Assembly: GCF_002356295.1 (NCBI RefSeq)
Contig: NZ_AP018042.1
Coordinates: 1,706,361 to 1,770,360 of the forward strand
Source: Labilibaculum antarcticum
GTDB lineage: Bacteria > Bacteroidota > Bacteroidia > Bacteroidales > Marinifilaceae
Direction of reading: 5' to 3'
Length of the DNA: 64,000 nt
Each line of letters opens with the position of its first letter. Position 1 is the first letter of the stretch. The notes under the pieces are model-generated. The model was given only the letters and a program-made list of their open reading frames with translations. It was not told where the DNA came from and searched no databases. Both the position numbers and the translations under genes were made by a program. Below, one piece after another: positions 8,622-18,133 of the stretch.

Positions 8622-9260
8622 ATGAATTTTTTAGCACATCAATATCTTTCAGGAGAGTCGGAAAAAGTCAAAATTGGAAACTTTATTGGTGATTACATTA
8701 AAGGTAAGAAATACCAGGATTATCATGCTGAAGTTCAGAAAGGCATTCTCCTCCATCGAAACATAGATTACTTCACAGATCACCACCCTGCTTTTTTGCA
8801 GAGCTCAAACAGACTTAAAGAAGGATATAAAAGATATTCCGGTGTTGTGATTGATGTGATATATGATCATTTCCTTGCTAAAAAATGGAACGAATATCAT
8901 ACTCAAACCCTTTCTAAATTTGTTGCTAACACTCATGAAATATTAGTAAGAAATTATTTAATTCTTCCGTATAAAGTAAAGCTGTTTCTTCCCTTTATTA
9001 TTCAAAGCCGTAGATTAGAAAGTTATTCTACCATAGAAGGTTTACAAGCTACCTTGGAAATCATGTCGCGACGAACTAGCTTACCTGATCAAACAGATTA
9101 TGCAATTAGAACGCTTTTGAACGAATATGATGGTTTTGAGAATGAATTTGACAATTTTTTGAATGACCTCATTACATATGTTCGCAAAAAGCATGAAATT
9201 ACCGTAGCAACTCCAAACGATTGGCATCTAAACGAAGGAAAACAAATAACAAAATTGTAA
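8622..9260 (+). CDS. acpH: Acyl carrier protein phosphodiesterase-like (AcpH/DUF479)
   Basis: AcpH removes the 4'-phosphopantetheine group from holo-acyl carrier protein, giving apo-ACP, and belongs to the HD-like metal-hydrolase group (DUF479). The 212-residue protein carries the family landmarks: MNFLAHQYLS at the start, GNFIGDYIKG (about 22-31), the metal-binding HRNIDYFTDHHP region (about 46-57) and VVIDVIYDHFLAK (about 74-86). The length is close to E. coli AcpH (193). The ATG at 8622 gives the standard N-terminus. The 3' end overlaps the convergent rodA gene by 62 bp. A Pho-box-like site lies about 140 bp upstream. The biochemical role in Bacteroidota is by homology only. Confidence 0.85.
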   Translation: MNFLAHQYLSGESEKVKIGNFIGDYIKGKKYQDYHAEVQKGILLHRNIDYFTDHHPAFLQSSNRLKEGYKRYSGVVIDVIYDHFLAKKWNEYHTQTLSKFVANTHEILVRNYLILPYKVKLFLPFIIQSRRLESYSTIEGLQATLEIMSRRTSLPDQTDYAIRTLLNEYDGFENEFDNFLNDLITYVRKKHEITVATPNDWHLNEGKQITKL

Positions 9261-10623
9261 ATGCCCATAAAGATGATCCTCCATAACTAAAAAAAGGCAA
9301 AGGTATTCCAATAACCGGAGCCAATCCGATTGTCATTCCTACATTTACAGCCAAGTGGAAAAACAAGATGCAAGCTACACCATATCCGTAAATTCTACTG
9401 AATGGAGATCGTTGCCGTTCGGCAAGAAATAGCAGTCGGAGGATTAGTGTGAGAAGAAGGAATAAAACAACAGTTGAACCAATAAAGCCCCACTCTTCGC
9501 CAACCGTACAGAAAATAAAATCGGTACTTTGCTCGGGTACAAAATTAAATTTTGTTTGCGTTCCATTCAAAAATCCCTTTCCTGCAAATCCGCCAGAACC
9601 AATTGCAATTTTAGATTGAGCTACATTGTAACCAGCCCCAGAAGGATCGGATTCAATTCCTAACAAATCATTAATTCGCTCTTGCTGATGTGATTCCAAA
9701 ACATTCTCGAATAAATAACTCACCGAAAATGTAAAGAACAAACTACCAACAGCAATAAGAAGTACCCATATTGCATTTTTCAATCGCTCCCTATAAATGT
9801 AGTATAGGAATGGTAAAATATTTAAACCAATTGATATTAATAATATCGCGTAAACAGACACCTCCACTTGCAATAGCTTACCAATACCCCAAACCAGAGC
9901 AAACCCAATAAAAATAAATGATAACCCTATTAATATTTGTTTAAATCGAATGCCCATAAATTTTAGGCAAACAAAAGAAAACCCTATAATAGTTAAAAGC
10001 ACATACAGTTTGGCAAAAAGTAGAGTTATAATGAACAGTACCGCAGATAAAAAACCAATAAATAAAACAACCCCAGACAAACCTTCTCTGTATAAAACCA
10101 ATAAGAATACAGTATAAACCAGAGCCGATCCCGCATCTCGCTGCAAAATAATTAGAACTGCCGGTGTAAACAAGATTACTCCAGAAACTACAAGCGACTT
10201 AAATTTGTGTATTTTAAAATTGAACTGACTTATGTATCGGGAAATAGCCAGACAAGTAGCAAATTTTGCAAATTCTGCAGGCTGAAAACGAATTGCACCT
10301 AACTGAAACCATGATCTGGCACCATTAACTTCCCTACCAAATATAAGGACCGCAATAAGTAGAAAAATCATGAACAAATAAGTGGGATACGCAAAAGCCG
10401 AGAAAAATTTACCTTCGATAATCAGAATTACAATAGCAAGAAAAAATGCAGCTCCAATCCACATCAATTGTTTTCCATAACTCTGAGTTATATCAAAAAT
10501 ACTATGATGCTCCTCGTTATAAACAGCAGCATAAATATTTATCCATCCAAGAAAAATAAGCAGAACATACATGAATACAGTCCACCAATCCAGATTCTTT
10601 ATCAAACTTATTTTTCGTATCAT
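9199..10623 (-). CDS. rodA: Peptidoglycan glycosyltransferase RodA (SEDS family)
   Basis: RodA polymerises lipid II into glycan strands during cell elongation and works with PBP2 in the inner membrane. The 474-residue protein has about ten or more hydrophobic helices. SEDS landmarks are present: ARSWFQLGAIRFQPAEFAK (about 121-139), LQRDAGSALVY (about 159-169), IAIGSGGFAGKGFLNGTQ, FVPEQSTDFIF and the C-terminal PLPFFSYGGSS. A long extra central membrane segment makes it larger than E. coli RodA (370), as is usual in this phylum. It is the last gene of the minus-strand mre operon, 14 nt after mrdA. Its last about 20 codons overlap the end of acpH on the other strand. Confidence 0.95.
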   Translation of the reverse strand: MIRKISLIKNLDWWTVFMYVLLIFLGWINIYAAVYNEEHHSIFDITQSYGKQLMWIGAAFFLAIVILIIEGKFFSAFAYPTYLFMIFLLIAVLIFGREVNGARSWFQLGAIRFQPAEFAKFATCLAISRYISQFNFKIHKFKSLVVSGVILFTPAVLIILQRDAGSALVYTVFLLVLYREGLSGVVLFIGFLSAVLFIITLLFAKLYVLLTIIGFSFVCLKFMGIRFKQILIGLSFIFIGFALVWGIGKLLQVEVSVYAILLISIGLNILPFLYYIYRERLKNAIWVLLIAVGSLFFTFSVSYLFENVLESHQQERINDLLGIESDPSGAGYNVAQSKIAIGSGGFAGKGFLNGTQTKFNFVPEQSTDFIFCTVGEEWGFIGSTVVLFLLLTLILRLLFLAERQRSPFSRIYGYGVACILFFHLAVNVGMTIGLAPVIGIPLPFFSYGGSSLWAFTILLFVFLRLDANRLELLR

Positions 10624-10637
10624 TCCAACTCAATAAT

Positions 10638-12494
10638 TTACTCAATAACTCCAGTACTTATAGGCTTAACTTGATGAATCAAATCAGCTTCAATCATTCT
10701 TTTCTCTAACCATTTTTTATTTTCTGATATTTCTCCTTTTAAATATTTCTCTATCATCAATCCTGAGATGGGTGCTCCATATCGCCCTCCCCACACTCCG
10801 TTTTCAACATATACTACGATAGCAATCTTCGGATTGTCTCTTGGTGCAAATGCCACAAAAACAGAATGATCTGCCTCATCATAATTCTGAACTGTGCCCG
10901 TTTTCCCGCATACGCGAACATCTTGCACTGCGGCTAAAGTCCCTGTACTTCCCTCACCTCCAGTTATAACCATTTCCATACCATCAATCACAGGTGTAAA
11001 ATAAGAGGAATCAATGCTCGTATAATGTTTCTCCAAATACTTTTTATCAATTGATTCATCATCTCCTAAAGATTTCACGATATGAGGAACATAGTAATAT
11101 CCTCTATTAGCAATAGCAGCCACCATATTCGCCATTTGCATTGGCGTTATCTGCAATTCTCCTTGCCCAATAGCAAGCGAAATTACATTTAAAGCCCTCC
11201 AATTTTCTCGATATTTATTTTGATAATATTCGTTTGTTGGAATCGAACCACTTTTTTCATTTGGCAAATCAATACCTAGCTCACTTCCAAAACCAAATGA
11301 TGTAACATCTTTTCTCCATGCAACATATCCATTTTGAACAGAACCAAACTTAGGACTTTCTAAAATGTAACGAAATACATTTGCAAAATAGGCATTGCAT
11401 GATTGCTGAATACCATGTCGTAAATCCAAAGGAGAGGCATGAGAATGACATCTCATGGTAAAATTCCCAGCATGATAACCATTTTGACATTCAAATCGCG
11501 TAGCTGGACTAATTACATTTTCCTGTAGTGCAACCAATGCATTTACCAATTTAAATATTGATCCGGGAGGATAAAGTGCCAACATGGTACGATCAAACAA
11601 AGGTTTTAATGAGTCATTTTGAACCATCATTTGGTAATTTTTATTCATAGCACGTCCAACGAACATTTCAGGATCATAGCCAGGACTTGATATTTTCGCC
11701 AAAATCCCTCCCGTCTGAGGATCAATTGCAACTATTCCTCCTTTTTTATTTTGCATCAATAACTCACCGTATTGCTGCAAATCTATATTTAAACTCGTTT
11801 TTATATTCTTACCCGACACAGCCTGTTTATCAGCCTTTCCATCTCTAAACGATCCTTTTAATCTATTAAAAACATCTACCCAATAGATATTTACTCCTTT
11901 TTCTCCACGAAGTTCTTTTTCATATGTCCGTTCTATTCCACTTTTCCCAATATAATCTCCTTGTCGGTAATATGGATCACTATTAATTTCCTGGTTGGTT
12001 ACTTCTCGAAGGTATCCTAATGCGTGAGCAGCGCTTTTAAATGGATATTTCCGCAATGTTCTGGTCTGAACAAAGAAGCCGGGAAATTTATAGAGCTTCT
12101 CCTGCAAAACGGCATATCTTTCCGATGATAATTGCTTTAAAAAAATGGATGCCTTCCGATACGAATAATTTTTTGCTTTACTAATTCCCTCAATTAATTG
12201 AAACTTTTCAATTCCTAATAAATGACAAAAATCTGCTGTGTCAAACACCGATAACTGCCTAGGAATCACCATCAAATCATAAGCGGCCTGATTGTAAACC
12301 AACAATTTTCCATTTCTGTCATATATTAATCCTCTTGCTGGATATTGAGTTACCTGCCGTTGGGAGTTATTCTCAGCGGATTGTTTATAGGTGTCATCCA
12401 CTATTTGAAGATTAAACAGACGCAAAATAAAAATAACAACAACGAGAATGAATATTCCGCCAATAACGTATTTTCGGTTTGAGAAATTATTCAT
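10638..12494 (-). CDS. mrdA: Penicillin-binding protein 2 (elongation transpeptidase)
   Basis: This monofunctional class B transpeptidase cross-links peptidoglycan in the elongasome with RodA and MreBCD. The 618-residue protein has one N-terminal membrane anchor (about 10-28), a dimerisation region containing RGLIYDRNG (about 55-63), and a penicillin-binding domain with all three catalytic motifs: SxxK in PPGSIFKLVN, SxN in QQSCNAYF and KTG in VCGKTGTVQ. The length matches PBP2 of other bacteria (about 630). It sits between mreD (18 nt) and rodA (14 nt) on the minus strand, so the genes are probably co-transcribed. Confidence 0.95.
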   Translation of the reverse strand: MNNFSNRKYVIGGIFILVVVIFILRLFNLQIVDDTYKQSAENNSQRQVTQYPARGLIYDRNGKLLVYNQAAYDLMVIPRQLSVFDTADFCHLLGIEKFQLIEGISKAKNYSYRKASIFLKQLSSERYAVLQEKLYKFPGFFVQTRTLRKYPFKSAAHALGYLREVTNQEINSDPYYRQGDYIGKSGIERTYEKELRGEKGVNIYWVDVFNRLKGSFRDGKADKQAVSGKNIKTSLNIDLQQYGELLMQNKKGGIVAIDPQTGGILAKISSPGYDPEMFVGRAMNKNYQMMVQNDSLKPLFDRTMLALYPPGSIFKLVNALVALQENVISPATRFECQNGYHAGNFTMRCHSHASPLDLRHGIQQSCNAYFANVFRYILESPKFGSVQNGYVAWRKDVTSFGFGSELGIDLPNEKSGSIPTNEYYQNKYRENWRALNVISLAIGQGELQITPMQMANMVAAIANRGYYYVPHIVKSLGDDESIDKKYLEKHYTSIDSSYFTPVIDGMEMVITGGEGSTGTLAAVQDVRVCGKTGTVQNYDEADHSVFVAFAPRDNPKIAIVVYVENGVWGGRYGAPISGLMIEKYLKGEISENKKWLEKRMIEADLIHQVKPISTGVIE

Positions 12495-12512
12495 TTTGTT
12501 TTATTAAATAAT

Positions 12513-13016
12513 CTATTTTTTAAATAATACGTATTGAGATGTGATCAGTAAAGTTAAGGTAAAAAAGGTACTAAAAATGATTCTAATAAGGGTTTCACTT
12601 AGATTGGTAAATGAAAACACTTCTATAAAAAACAAAAACCCATGATGCGCTATTACCAGAATCATGCAATACTTAAAAAACCAAGCAAAACCATAATGCT
12701 TAATACTTGGTGTTGTTCCTTGTTCATAACCATCTCTAACCGATAAATAATTCAAAATATATGGTCGTAAATAAGCCATAAAAACGCATGCCGAAGCATG
12801 CATACCAAGAGTATTGGAAAAAACATCAACACTTAAACCAAGAAAAAAGGACAAGACCAGCAAAATCCAGTTTGGAGTCTCAAATGGAAGTAGTAATATA
12901 AATAAGATGTACATATAGGGGTTTAAAAAACCACTTATCTGTATATTATTTAAAATGGCAACTTGAATAAATACAAGAACCACGAATTTCACAATATTTT
13001 TTACAAGTCGATTCAT
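12513..13016 (-). CDS. mreD: Rod shape-determining protein MreD
   Basis: This small integral membrane protein of the elongasome has 167 residues and about five hydrophobic helices. MreD sequences are weakly conserved, so the call rests on size, topology, the PFETPNWILLVLSFFLGLSVDVF segment typical of MreD loops (residues about 46-67) and especially position between mreC and mrdA. Its ATG shares one base with the mreC stop codon (TAATG arrangement at 13016), which predicts translational coupling. Confidence 0.9.
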   Translation of the reverse strand: MNRLVKNIVKFVVLVFIQVAILNNIQISGFLNPYMYILFILLLPFETPNWILLVLSFFLGLSVDVFSNTLGMHASACVFMAYLRPYILNYLSVRDGYEQGTTPSIKHYGFAWFFKYCMILVIAHHGFLFFIEVFSFTNLSETLIRIIFSTFFTLTLLITSQYVLFKK

Positions 13017-13840
13017 TATAATTCCTCCTTCTCAAGTTCTATTCGTTCAGTCTTCATCAAATCACCAATAACTTTAACATACGATAAGCTTTTAAAATCA
13101 TTGGTAAGGGCAATAATCACTTCATGAAAATTACCCCCAGAACTTGGTAGAACTTCCTGTATTGTGCCCAGTAACAAGCCTTCCGGAAAAATAGATGAAA
13201 ACCCACTGGTAACGACTGTATCACCGGGTTGAATCGATACATGAATAGGAATTTCGAGCAAACGCGCTGTTTTATAATTTTTCCCATCCCAAGTTAATGA
13301 ACCAAAATAATCGTTTTTCTTAATTTTAGCGGAAACACTTATTCGACCATTCAATAAAGAAATTACAGTTGAAAAATTTTTTGACACACTTTTCACAATA
13401 CCAACAACACCATTGTCAGTTACAACAGCCATTTCTGGTTTAACACCATGTATTCTACCCTTATCCAGAGTAATATAATTCAGCTGCTTATTTATTGAAT
13501 TATTGATGATTTTGGCGGTTCGGTATATGTATTGTTGCTGATAAATAGAATCATTATACAGGATAGATGAATCAACTGACATCTTGTAAGAATCCGCCAA
13601 AATATTTTTTAAGCGGACATTTTCCCTATTTAATTGTTCGTTGATTTCAGCTAAAGCCAAATAATCGGTTGTAGATGATACTTTCTTGTAAAGATTTCCG
13701 GCAACAGCATTGCTGGAATTCAGGAATTCACTTTTTTGATAATTATTGTAACTGACTAACAATAACATGCAAAAAATTTCGATTATAACAAATAGGATCG
13801 TAAAATGAAACCTTACGATAAAATGCAACAAATTCTTCAT
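13016..13840 (-). CDS. mreC: Rod shape-determining protein MreC
   Basis: MreC is a bitopic inner-membrane protein whose periplasmic domain scaffolds PBP2 and MreB filaments. The 274-residue protein has one N-terminal membrane helix (about 12-30), then a short coiled coil (about 60-85, EINEQLNRENVRLKNIL), then the beta-rich MreC core with LDKGRIHGVKPEMAVV, GVVGIVKSVSKNFSTV and the late GDTVVTSGFSSIFPEGLLLG segment. These are typical landmarks. It lies 46 nt after mreB and is coupled to mreD. Confidence 0.94.
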   Translation of the reverse strand: MKNLLHFIVRFHFTILFVIIEIFCMLLLVSYNNYQKSEFLNSSNAVAGNLYKKVSSTTDYLALAEINEQLNRENVRLKNILADSYKMSVDSSILYNDSIYQQQYIYRTAKIINNSINKQLNYITLDKGRIHGVKPEMAVVTDNGVVGIVKSVSKNFSTVISLLNGRISVSAKIKKNDYFGSLTWDGKNYKTARLLEIPIHVSIQPGDTVVTSGFSSIFPEGLLLGTIQEVLPSSGGNFHEVIIALTNDFKSLSYVKVIGDLMKTERIELEKEEL

Positions 13841-13886
13841 TCAAAAAATCAAATCCCGGTTAAACCAAAATAAGTTTCATTCCTGA

Positions 13887-14909
13887 TTATCTCATCAGGA
13901 ACGAAAACTTATCTACATTTTTTAATGCAATTCCAGTACCACGTGCAACTGCCCTTAATGGATCCTCTGCAATGTGAAACGGAATATTTATTTTATCTGT
14001 CAATCGCTTATCCAAACCACGGAGCAATGCTCCTCCACCAGCAAGATAAATACCTCTATTTACAATATCGGCATATAGCTCTGGAGGTGTTTGTTCCAAT
14101 GCACTCAAAATTGCGATTTCAATTTTTGATATCGATTTTTCAAGACAATGAGCAATTTCTTGGTAAGATACAGGAACTTCAATAGGAAGCGCAGTCATCT
14201 GATTAGGTCCTTGAACACGGAAATCATTTGGTGGCTCTTCCAATTCTGACAACGCAGATCCAACATGAATTTTTATTTCCTCAGCAGTTCGTTCACCAAT
14301 TTTGATATTGTGCTGATGACGCATATACTCCTGAATATCAGAAGTCAAGTCATCGCCAGCGATACGTATTGATTTATTAGTTACAATTCCACCCAAAGAA
14401 ATAACTGCAATTTCTGTCGTTCCACCTCCAATATCTACTACCATATTTCCTTCAGGAGCTTCTACATCAATTCCAATTCCAATTGCCGCAGCCATAGGTT
14501 CGTAAATCATGTAAACATCACGTCCTCCTGCATGCTCAGAAGAGTCACGAACCGCTCTCATTTCAACTTCCGTACTTCCAGATGGAATGCAGATTACCAT
14601 TCGTAATGATGGTGGAAACAAGCGAGGTTTTTTGTTGATCATTTTGATCATCCCGCGAATCATTTGCTCCGCCGCATTAAAGTCGGCAATTACACCATCT
14701 CTAAGTGGACGAATTGTTTTCAGGTTGCCGTGCGTCTTACCCTGCATTTGGCGAGCTTTTTCGCCAATCGCAACCATTTTTTCGGTGCGACGATCGATAG
14801 CTACAATTGAAGGTTCGTCAACAACAATTTTATCATTGCAGATAATAATTGTATTTGCTGTCCCCAAGTCAATCGCAATCTCCTGAGTTAAAAATGAAAA
14901 AAATCCCAT
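13887..14909 (-). CDS. mreB: Rod shape-determining actin-like protein MreB
   Basis: MreB is the bacterial actin homologue that forms membrane-associated filaments and guides lateral wall synthesis. The 340-residue length is standard. Actin-fold motifs are visible: phosphate-1 AIDLGTANT (about 12-20), phosphate-2 VDIGGGTTEIAVISLGG (about 158-174) and the adenosine motif LAGGGALLRGLD (about 288-299). The N-terminal MGFFSF is the short amphipathic membrane-targeting stretch. It is the first shape gene of the operon, 28 nt downstream of purH, an order often seen in Bacteroidota. Confidence 0.97.
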   Translation of the reverse strand: MGFFSFLTQEIAIDLGTANTIIICNDKIVVDEPSIVAIDRRTEKMVAIGEKARQMQGKTHGNLKTIRPLRDGVIADFNAAEQMIRGMIKMINKKPRLFPPSLRMVICIPSGSTEVEMRAVRDSSEHAGGRDVYMIYEPMAAAIGIGIDVEAPEGNMVVDIGGGTTEIAVISLGGIVTNKSIRIAGDDLTSDIQEYMRHQHNIKIGERTAEEIKIHVGSALSELEEPPNDFRVQGPNQMTALPIEVPVSYQEIAHCLEKSISKIEIAILSALEQTPPELYADIVNRGIYLAGGGALLRGLDKRLTDKINIPFHIAEDPLRAVARGTGIALKNVDKFSFLMR

Positions 14910-14937
14910 ATGGTAGCTATAATTTCTCTGTTATATT

Positions 14938-16470
14938 CTAATGCTTAAAATGTCTCATTCCGGTGAATACCATAGCAATTCCAAATTTATTAGCTGCTTC
15001 AATAGAATCCTTATCTCTTATTGAGCCACCTGGCTGAATAATAGCAGTAATTCCAGCTGCATGAGCCGCTTCTACACAATCAGAAAACGGGAAAAATGCA
15101 TCCGAAGCCAAAACACTTCCTGCAATTCTATCTGCTCCCTGACGAATGGCATTCTCTAAAGCCCAAATACGACTAACTTGTCCTGGACCAACACCACTTG
15201 TAGTTTTATCTTTTGCTATGGCAATTCCATTTGATTTTGTATGCTTAACTGTTTTCCAAGCAAACATCAAATCTTCCATTTCTTTTTCTGATGGTTGTCT
15301 TTCAGTAACAACCTCCAATTTTTCACCAATTAATTCCTTATCCAATTCCTGAATCAAGAAACCACCTAAAACAGTTTTCCCTTTAAACGAGGAATAATCT
15401 GATTTCAAGATTTCAGGTAATTCCAATAATCTTAAATTTTTCTTTTTTGTCAGTACCTCTAAAGCTTCTTTACTAAAAGATGGTGCAACAATTACTTCAA
15501 GAAAAATACCACTCATTATTTCGGCTGTAGCCTTATCAATTTCTCTATTTGCAGCAACAATACCTCCAAAAATAGAAACAGGATCAGCGTCGTAAGCCTT
15601 TTTAAAAGCTTCAGCAATTGTTTCAGCACTACCAATTCCGCAAGGATTTGCATGCTTAGTTGCAACAATTGTTGGTTCCTCGAACTCTTTCAAGGCCTCC
15701 AATGCTCCATCGGTATCCCCAATATTGTTGTAAGATAGTTCTTTACCATGGATTTTCTTAGCCGCAGTTAAAGTTCCTTCCGTTTCTTGAATTTGACTAT
15801 AAAAAGCCGCATTCTGATGAGGGTTCTCTCCGTAACGAAGATCTTGTTTCTTTTCGTATGTAAGAGTTAATGTTTTTGGTGATGTAATCCCTAATTTCTT
15901 ATTAAAATATCCAGAAATCAATGCATCGTAATGAGCTGTATGCTCAAATACTTTAGCCGCTAAATATTCTTTTGTTTCTAAACTAGTCTCTTTGCCTGAT
16001 TTTAATTCTTCAATTACTTTTGAATAATCTTCAGGGTCAGTTATTACATTAACAAACTTGTAATTTTTAGCAGCAGCTCTCAACATCGTTGGACCTCCTA
16101 TGTCTATATTTTCAATAATTTCTTCATGACCAGCCTCAGGATTTAATATTGTTTCTTTGAAAGGATACAAATTACAAACAACGATATCGATCGGTTCAAT
16201 TCCTAACTCTTTCATTTGAGCGATATGGCTTTGGTTATCGCGTATCGCTAAAATTCCACCTTCAACATTTGGATGCAAGGTTTTTACTCGTCCATCAAAA
16301 CATTCTGGGAATTTAGTTAAATCAGAAATATCCATAACAGGAATCCCTTCTGCCTTAAACTTTGCAGATGTTCCTCCCGTTGAGATGATTTCCCATCCTA
16401 AGTTTGTTAATTCTCTGGCAAATTCAACAACATTTGTTTTATCAAATACACTGATAAGCGCTCTCTTCAT
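14938..16470 (-). CDS. purH: Bifunctional AICAR formyltransferase/IMP cyclohydrolase
   Basis: PurH catalyses the last two steps of de novo IMP synthesis. The 510-residue protein has the N-terminal methylglyoxal-synthase-like IMP cyclohydrolase domain (STGGTSAKF about 31-39, RVKTLHPNVEGGILA about 61-75, NIDIGGPTMLRAAAKN about 121-136). The C-terminal AICAR transformylase domain carries the catalytic KHANPCG motif, SDAFFPFSDCVEAAH and IIQPGGSIRD. It heads the operon that continues into mreB, linking purine synthesis to the cell-shape genes. A structured leader and a -7 box lie upstream on the minus strand. Confidence 0.97.
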   Translation of the reverse strand: MKRALISVFDKTNVVEFARELTNLGWEIISTGGTSAKFKAEGIPVMDISDLTKFPECFDGRVKTLHPNVEGGILAIRDNQSHIAQMKELGIEPIDIVVCNLYPFKETILNPEAGHEEIIENIDIGGPTMLRAAAKNYKFVNVITDPEDYSKVIEELKSGKETSLETKEYLAAKVFEHTAHYDALISGYFNKKLGITSPKTLTLTYEKKQDLRYGENPHQNAAFYSQIQETEGTLTAAKKIHGKELSYNNIGDTDGALEALKEFEEPTIVATKHANPCGIGSAETIAEAFKKAYDADPVSIFGGIVAANREIDKATAEIMSGIFLEVIVAPSFSKEALEVLTKKKNLRLLELPEILKSDYSSFKGKTVLGGFLIQELDKELIGEKLEVVTERQPSEKEMEDLMFAWKTVKHTKSNGIAIAKDKTTSGVGPGQVSRIWALENAIRQGADRIAGSVLASDAFFPFSDCVEAAHAAGITAIIQPGGSIRDKDSIEAANKFGIAMVFTGMRHFKH

Positions 16471-16525
16471 GATTCTCTTTTTGTGGTAATTTTTATAAAA
16501 TGGTCTGATTTAATTTCCTCTGAAC

Positions 16526-16573
16526 AAGTCGCAATAGTGATGCTTTTCGCAAACGTTTCAACCACAGCGACTT
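16526..16573 (-). promoter_or_regulatory. Structured 5' leader of the purH-mre operon
   Basis: AAGTCGC (16526-16532) pairs with GCGACTT (16567-16573). Inside it, on the minus strand, GTGGT can pair with ATCAC, giving an interrupted stem of about 12 bp. It lies between a -7-like box and the purH start. It matches no riboswitch class I recognise. Confidence 0.35.
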
Positions 16574-16596
16574 ACGTGGATTCAAAAATCTTCCTA

Positions 16597-16604
16597 CAAA
16601 GTTA
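16597..16604 (-). promoter_or_regulatory. Candidate -7 box for purH
   Basis: On the minus strand this reads TAACTTTG, a match to TAnnTTTG. It lies 127 nt upstream of the purH start. No clear -33 box is seen. Confidence 0.4.
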
Positions 16605-16716
16605 AGAAAAACCTAAAAAAATCCGCCGAATGAAAAAGATTTTTATCAAACTTTTTCGTTGAATCATAATGGCTCCAATTATTTAATATAAAAACAAATT
16701 GTTTTCTATTCTAAAT

Positions 16717-16736
16717 TCTGCTCAAATGCGAGCAGA
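16717..16736 (-). terminator. Weak hairpin after mgtE
   Basis: TCTGCTC (16717-16723) and GAGCAGA (16730-16736) form a 7-bp stem just after the mgtE stop. On the minus strand only a loose A/T-rich tail follows, so it is a weak terminator candidate. Confidence 0.4.
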
Positions 16737-16752
16737 TCCCAAAAAATAAGAA

Positions 16753-18111
16753 CTATACAAGTCCTAAAAAATATGCTCCAATTGACAGGTAAATAAAAAG
16801 TCCGACCATATCATTTAAGGTCGTTACAAAAGGACCAGTGGCCAAGGCTGGATCGATTTTCATTTTATGCAAGGTTAATGGTATTAAGGTACCAAAAATA
16901 GAAGCAAAAATAATAACTGAGAATAATGCAATAGATACGCTAATAGTTAAATCGTAAGATCGACCAATAAATGAATTTACAAGAAAAACCAAGCCCGAGC
17001 AGATCACACCATTTACGAATGCACCTGTTAATTCGCGCAACAATCGACTAAATACACTTTCAAAGCCCAATGAATTACTTGCTAATCCCTGCACAATAAT
17101 CGCAGCCGACTGAACACCAACATTTCCTCCCATTGCGGTAATCAGAGGAATAAAAAAAGCAACAGCAGGATCAATATTTAAGCTTTTTTCGTGTGTTGAT
17201 ATTACAAAAGCACTAACGAGTCCGCCAGCTAAACCGATTAACAACCACGGAAGACGTGCTCGTGTCTGAATCCAAACTGAGTCATTCGACTCAACATCTT
17301 CGGTAAGACCAGATGCCATTTGATAATCTTTCTCAGCCTCATCACGAATTACATCCACAACATCATCGATGGTAATCCGCCCCATCAATCGTCCAATACT
17401 ATCAATTACGGGTATAGCAACAAGGTCATACTTCTCCATGATTCGAGCAACTTCCTCGTCTGGTTCATCGGTATGAACGGACATGACATCAGGTTGATAT
17501 ATATTACTGATTTTTGCAGAAGTAGGACTTAATATCATTATTTTCAGAGAAATAGTACCTCTCAAGATCCCATCATCGTCAACAACATATACGTAGTAAA
17601 TTTCATCAATATCCTCCGCTTGGCGACTCAGCTCTCGTAAACATGTTAGAACAGTCCAGTTCTCGTTTACAATCACCATCTCTTTTGCCATCAATCCACC
17701 TGCTGTATCATCATCATAATGAAGCAAATCGACAATATCGCCAGCTTGTTCAATATCAGCTATGTGGGAAAGAATCTCCTCTTGCCATTCATCAGACATT
17801 CCACCAATAATATCGGCAGCATCATCAGAATCCATCTTACCCATAAATTGTCTTGCAATTACTTCAATGGGAAGAACTTTCAAAAAACGCTCTCGGTCGT
17901 CCTCTTCCAATTCCGCTAAAACACCTGCCGCAGTATCCCCATCCAAAAGCAAGTAAAGAAACTTTGCTTCTTCGGTGTTAAGCTCATCGTAAATTTCAGC
18001 AATATCAGCAGGATGCAATTCACCCATTAAGCTAATTGCCTCCGCTTCATTCTTCTCGTCGATAATTTTCTTTAGTTTATCGATATATTCACGGGTCAAT
18101 TCAAATTGCAT
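16753..18111 (-). CDS. mgtE: Magnesium transporter MgtE
   Basis: MgtE is a homodimeric Mg2+-selective channel gated by cytosolic Mg2+. The 452-residue length fits the family. Order of domains: an acidic MgtE N domain (about 1-130, with LHPADIAEIYDEL), a CBS pair (about 135-260, including AIPVIDSIGRLMGRITIDDV) and five membrane helices (about 285-452). The helices carry the signatures RLPWLLIGLAGGLVSA and PLITAMGGNVGVQSAAII, the latter containing the pore-forming segment. It follows rsmA by 22 nt on the minus strand, so the two are likely co-transcribed. Confidence 0.96.
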   Translation of the reverse strand: MQFELTREYIDKLKKIIDEKNEAEAISLMGELHPADIAEIYDELNTEEAKFLYLLLDGDTAAGVLAELEEDDRERFLKVLPIEVIARQFMGKMDSDDAADIIGGMSDEWQEEILSHIADIEQAGDIVDLLHYDDDTAGGLMAKEMVIVNENWTVLTCLRELSRQAEDIDEIYYVYVVDDDGILRGTISLKIMILSPTSAKISNIYQPDVMSVHTDEPDEEVARIMEKYDLVAIPVIDSIGRLMGRITIDDVVDVIRDEAEKDYQMASGLTEDVESNDSVWIQTRARLPWLLIGLAGGLVSAFVISTHEKSLNIDPAVAFFIPLITAMGGNVGVQSAAIIVQGLASNSLGFESVFSRLLRELTGAFVNGVICSGLVFLVNSFIGRSYDLTISVSIALFSVIIFASIFGTLIPLTLHKMKIDPALATGPFVTTLNDMVGLFIYLSIGAYFLGLV

Positions 18112-18133
18112 AACAAAATGTTTTAATTGTGAT

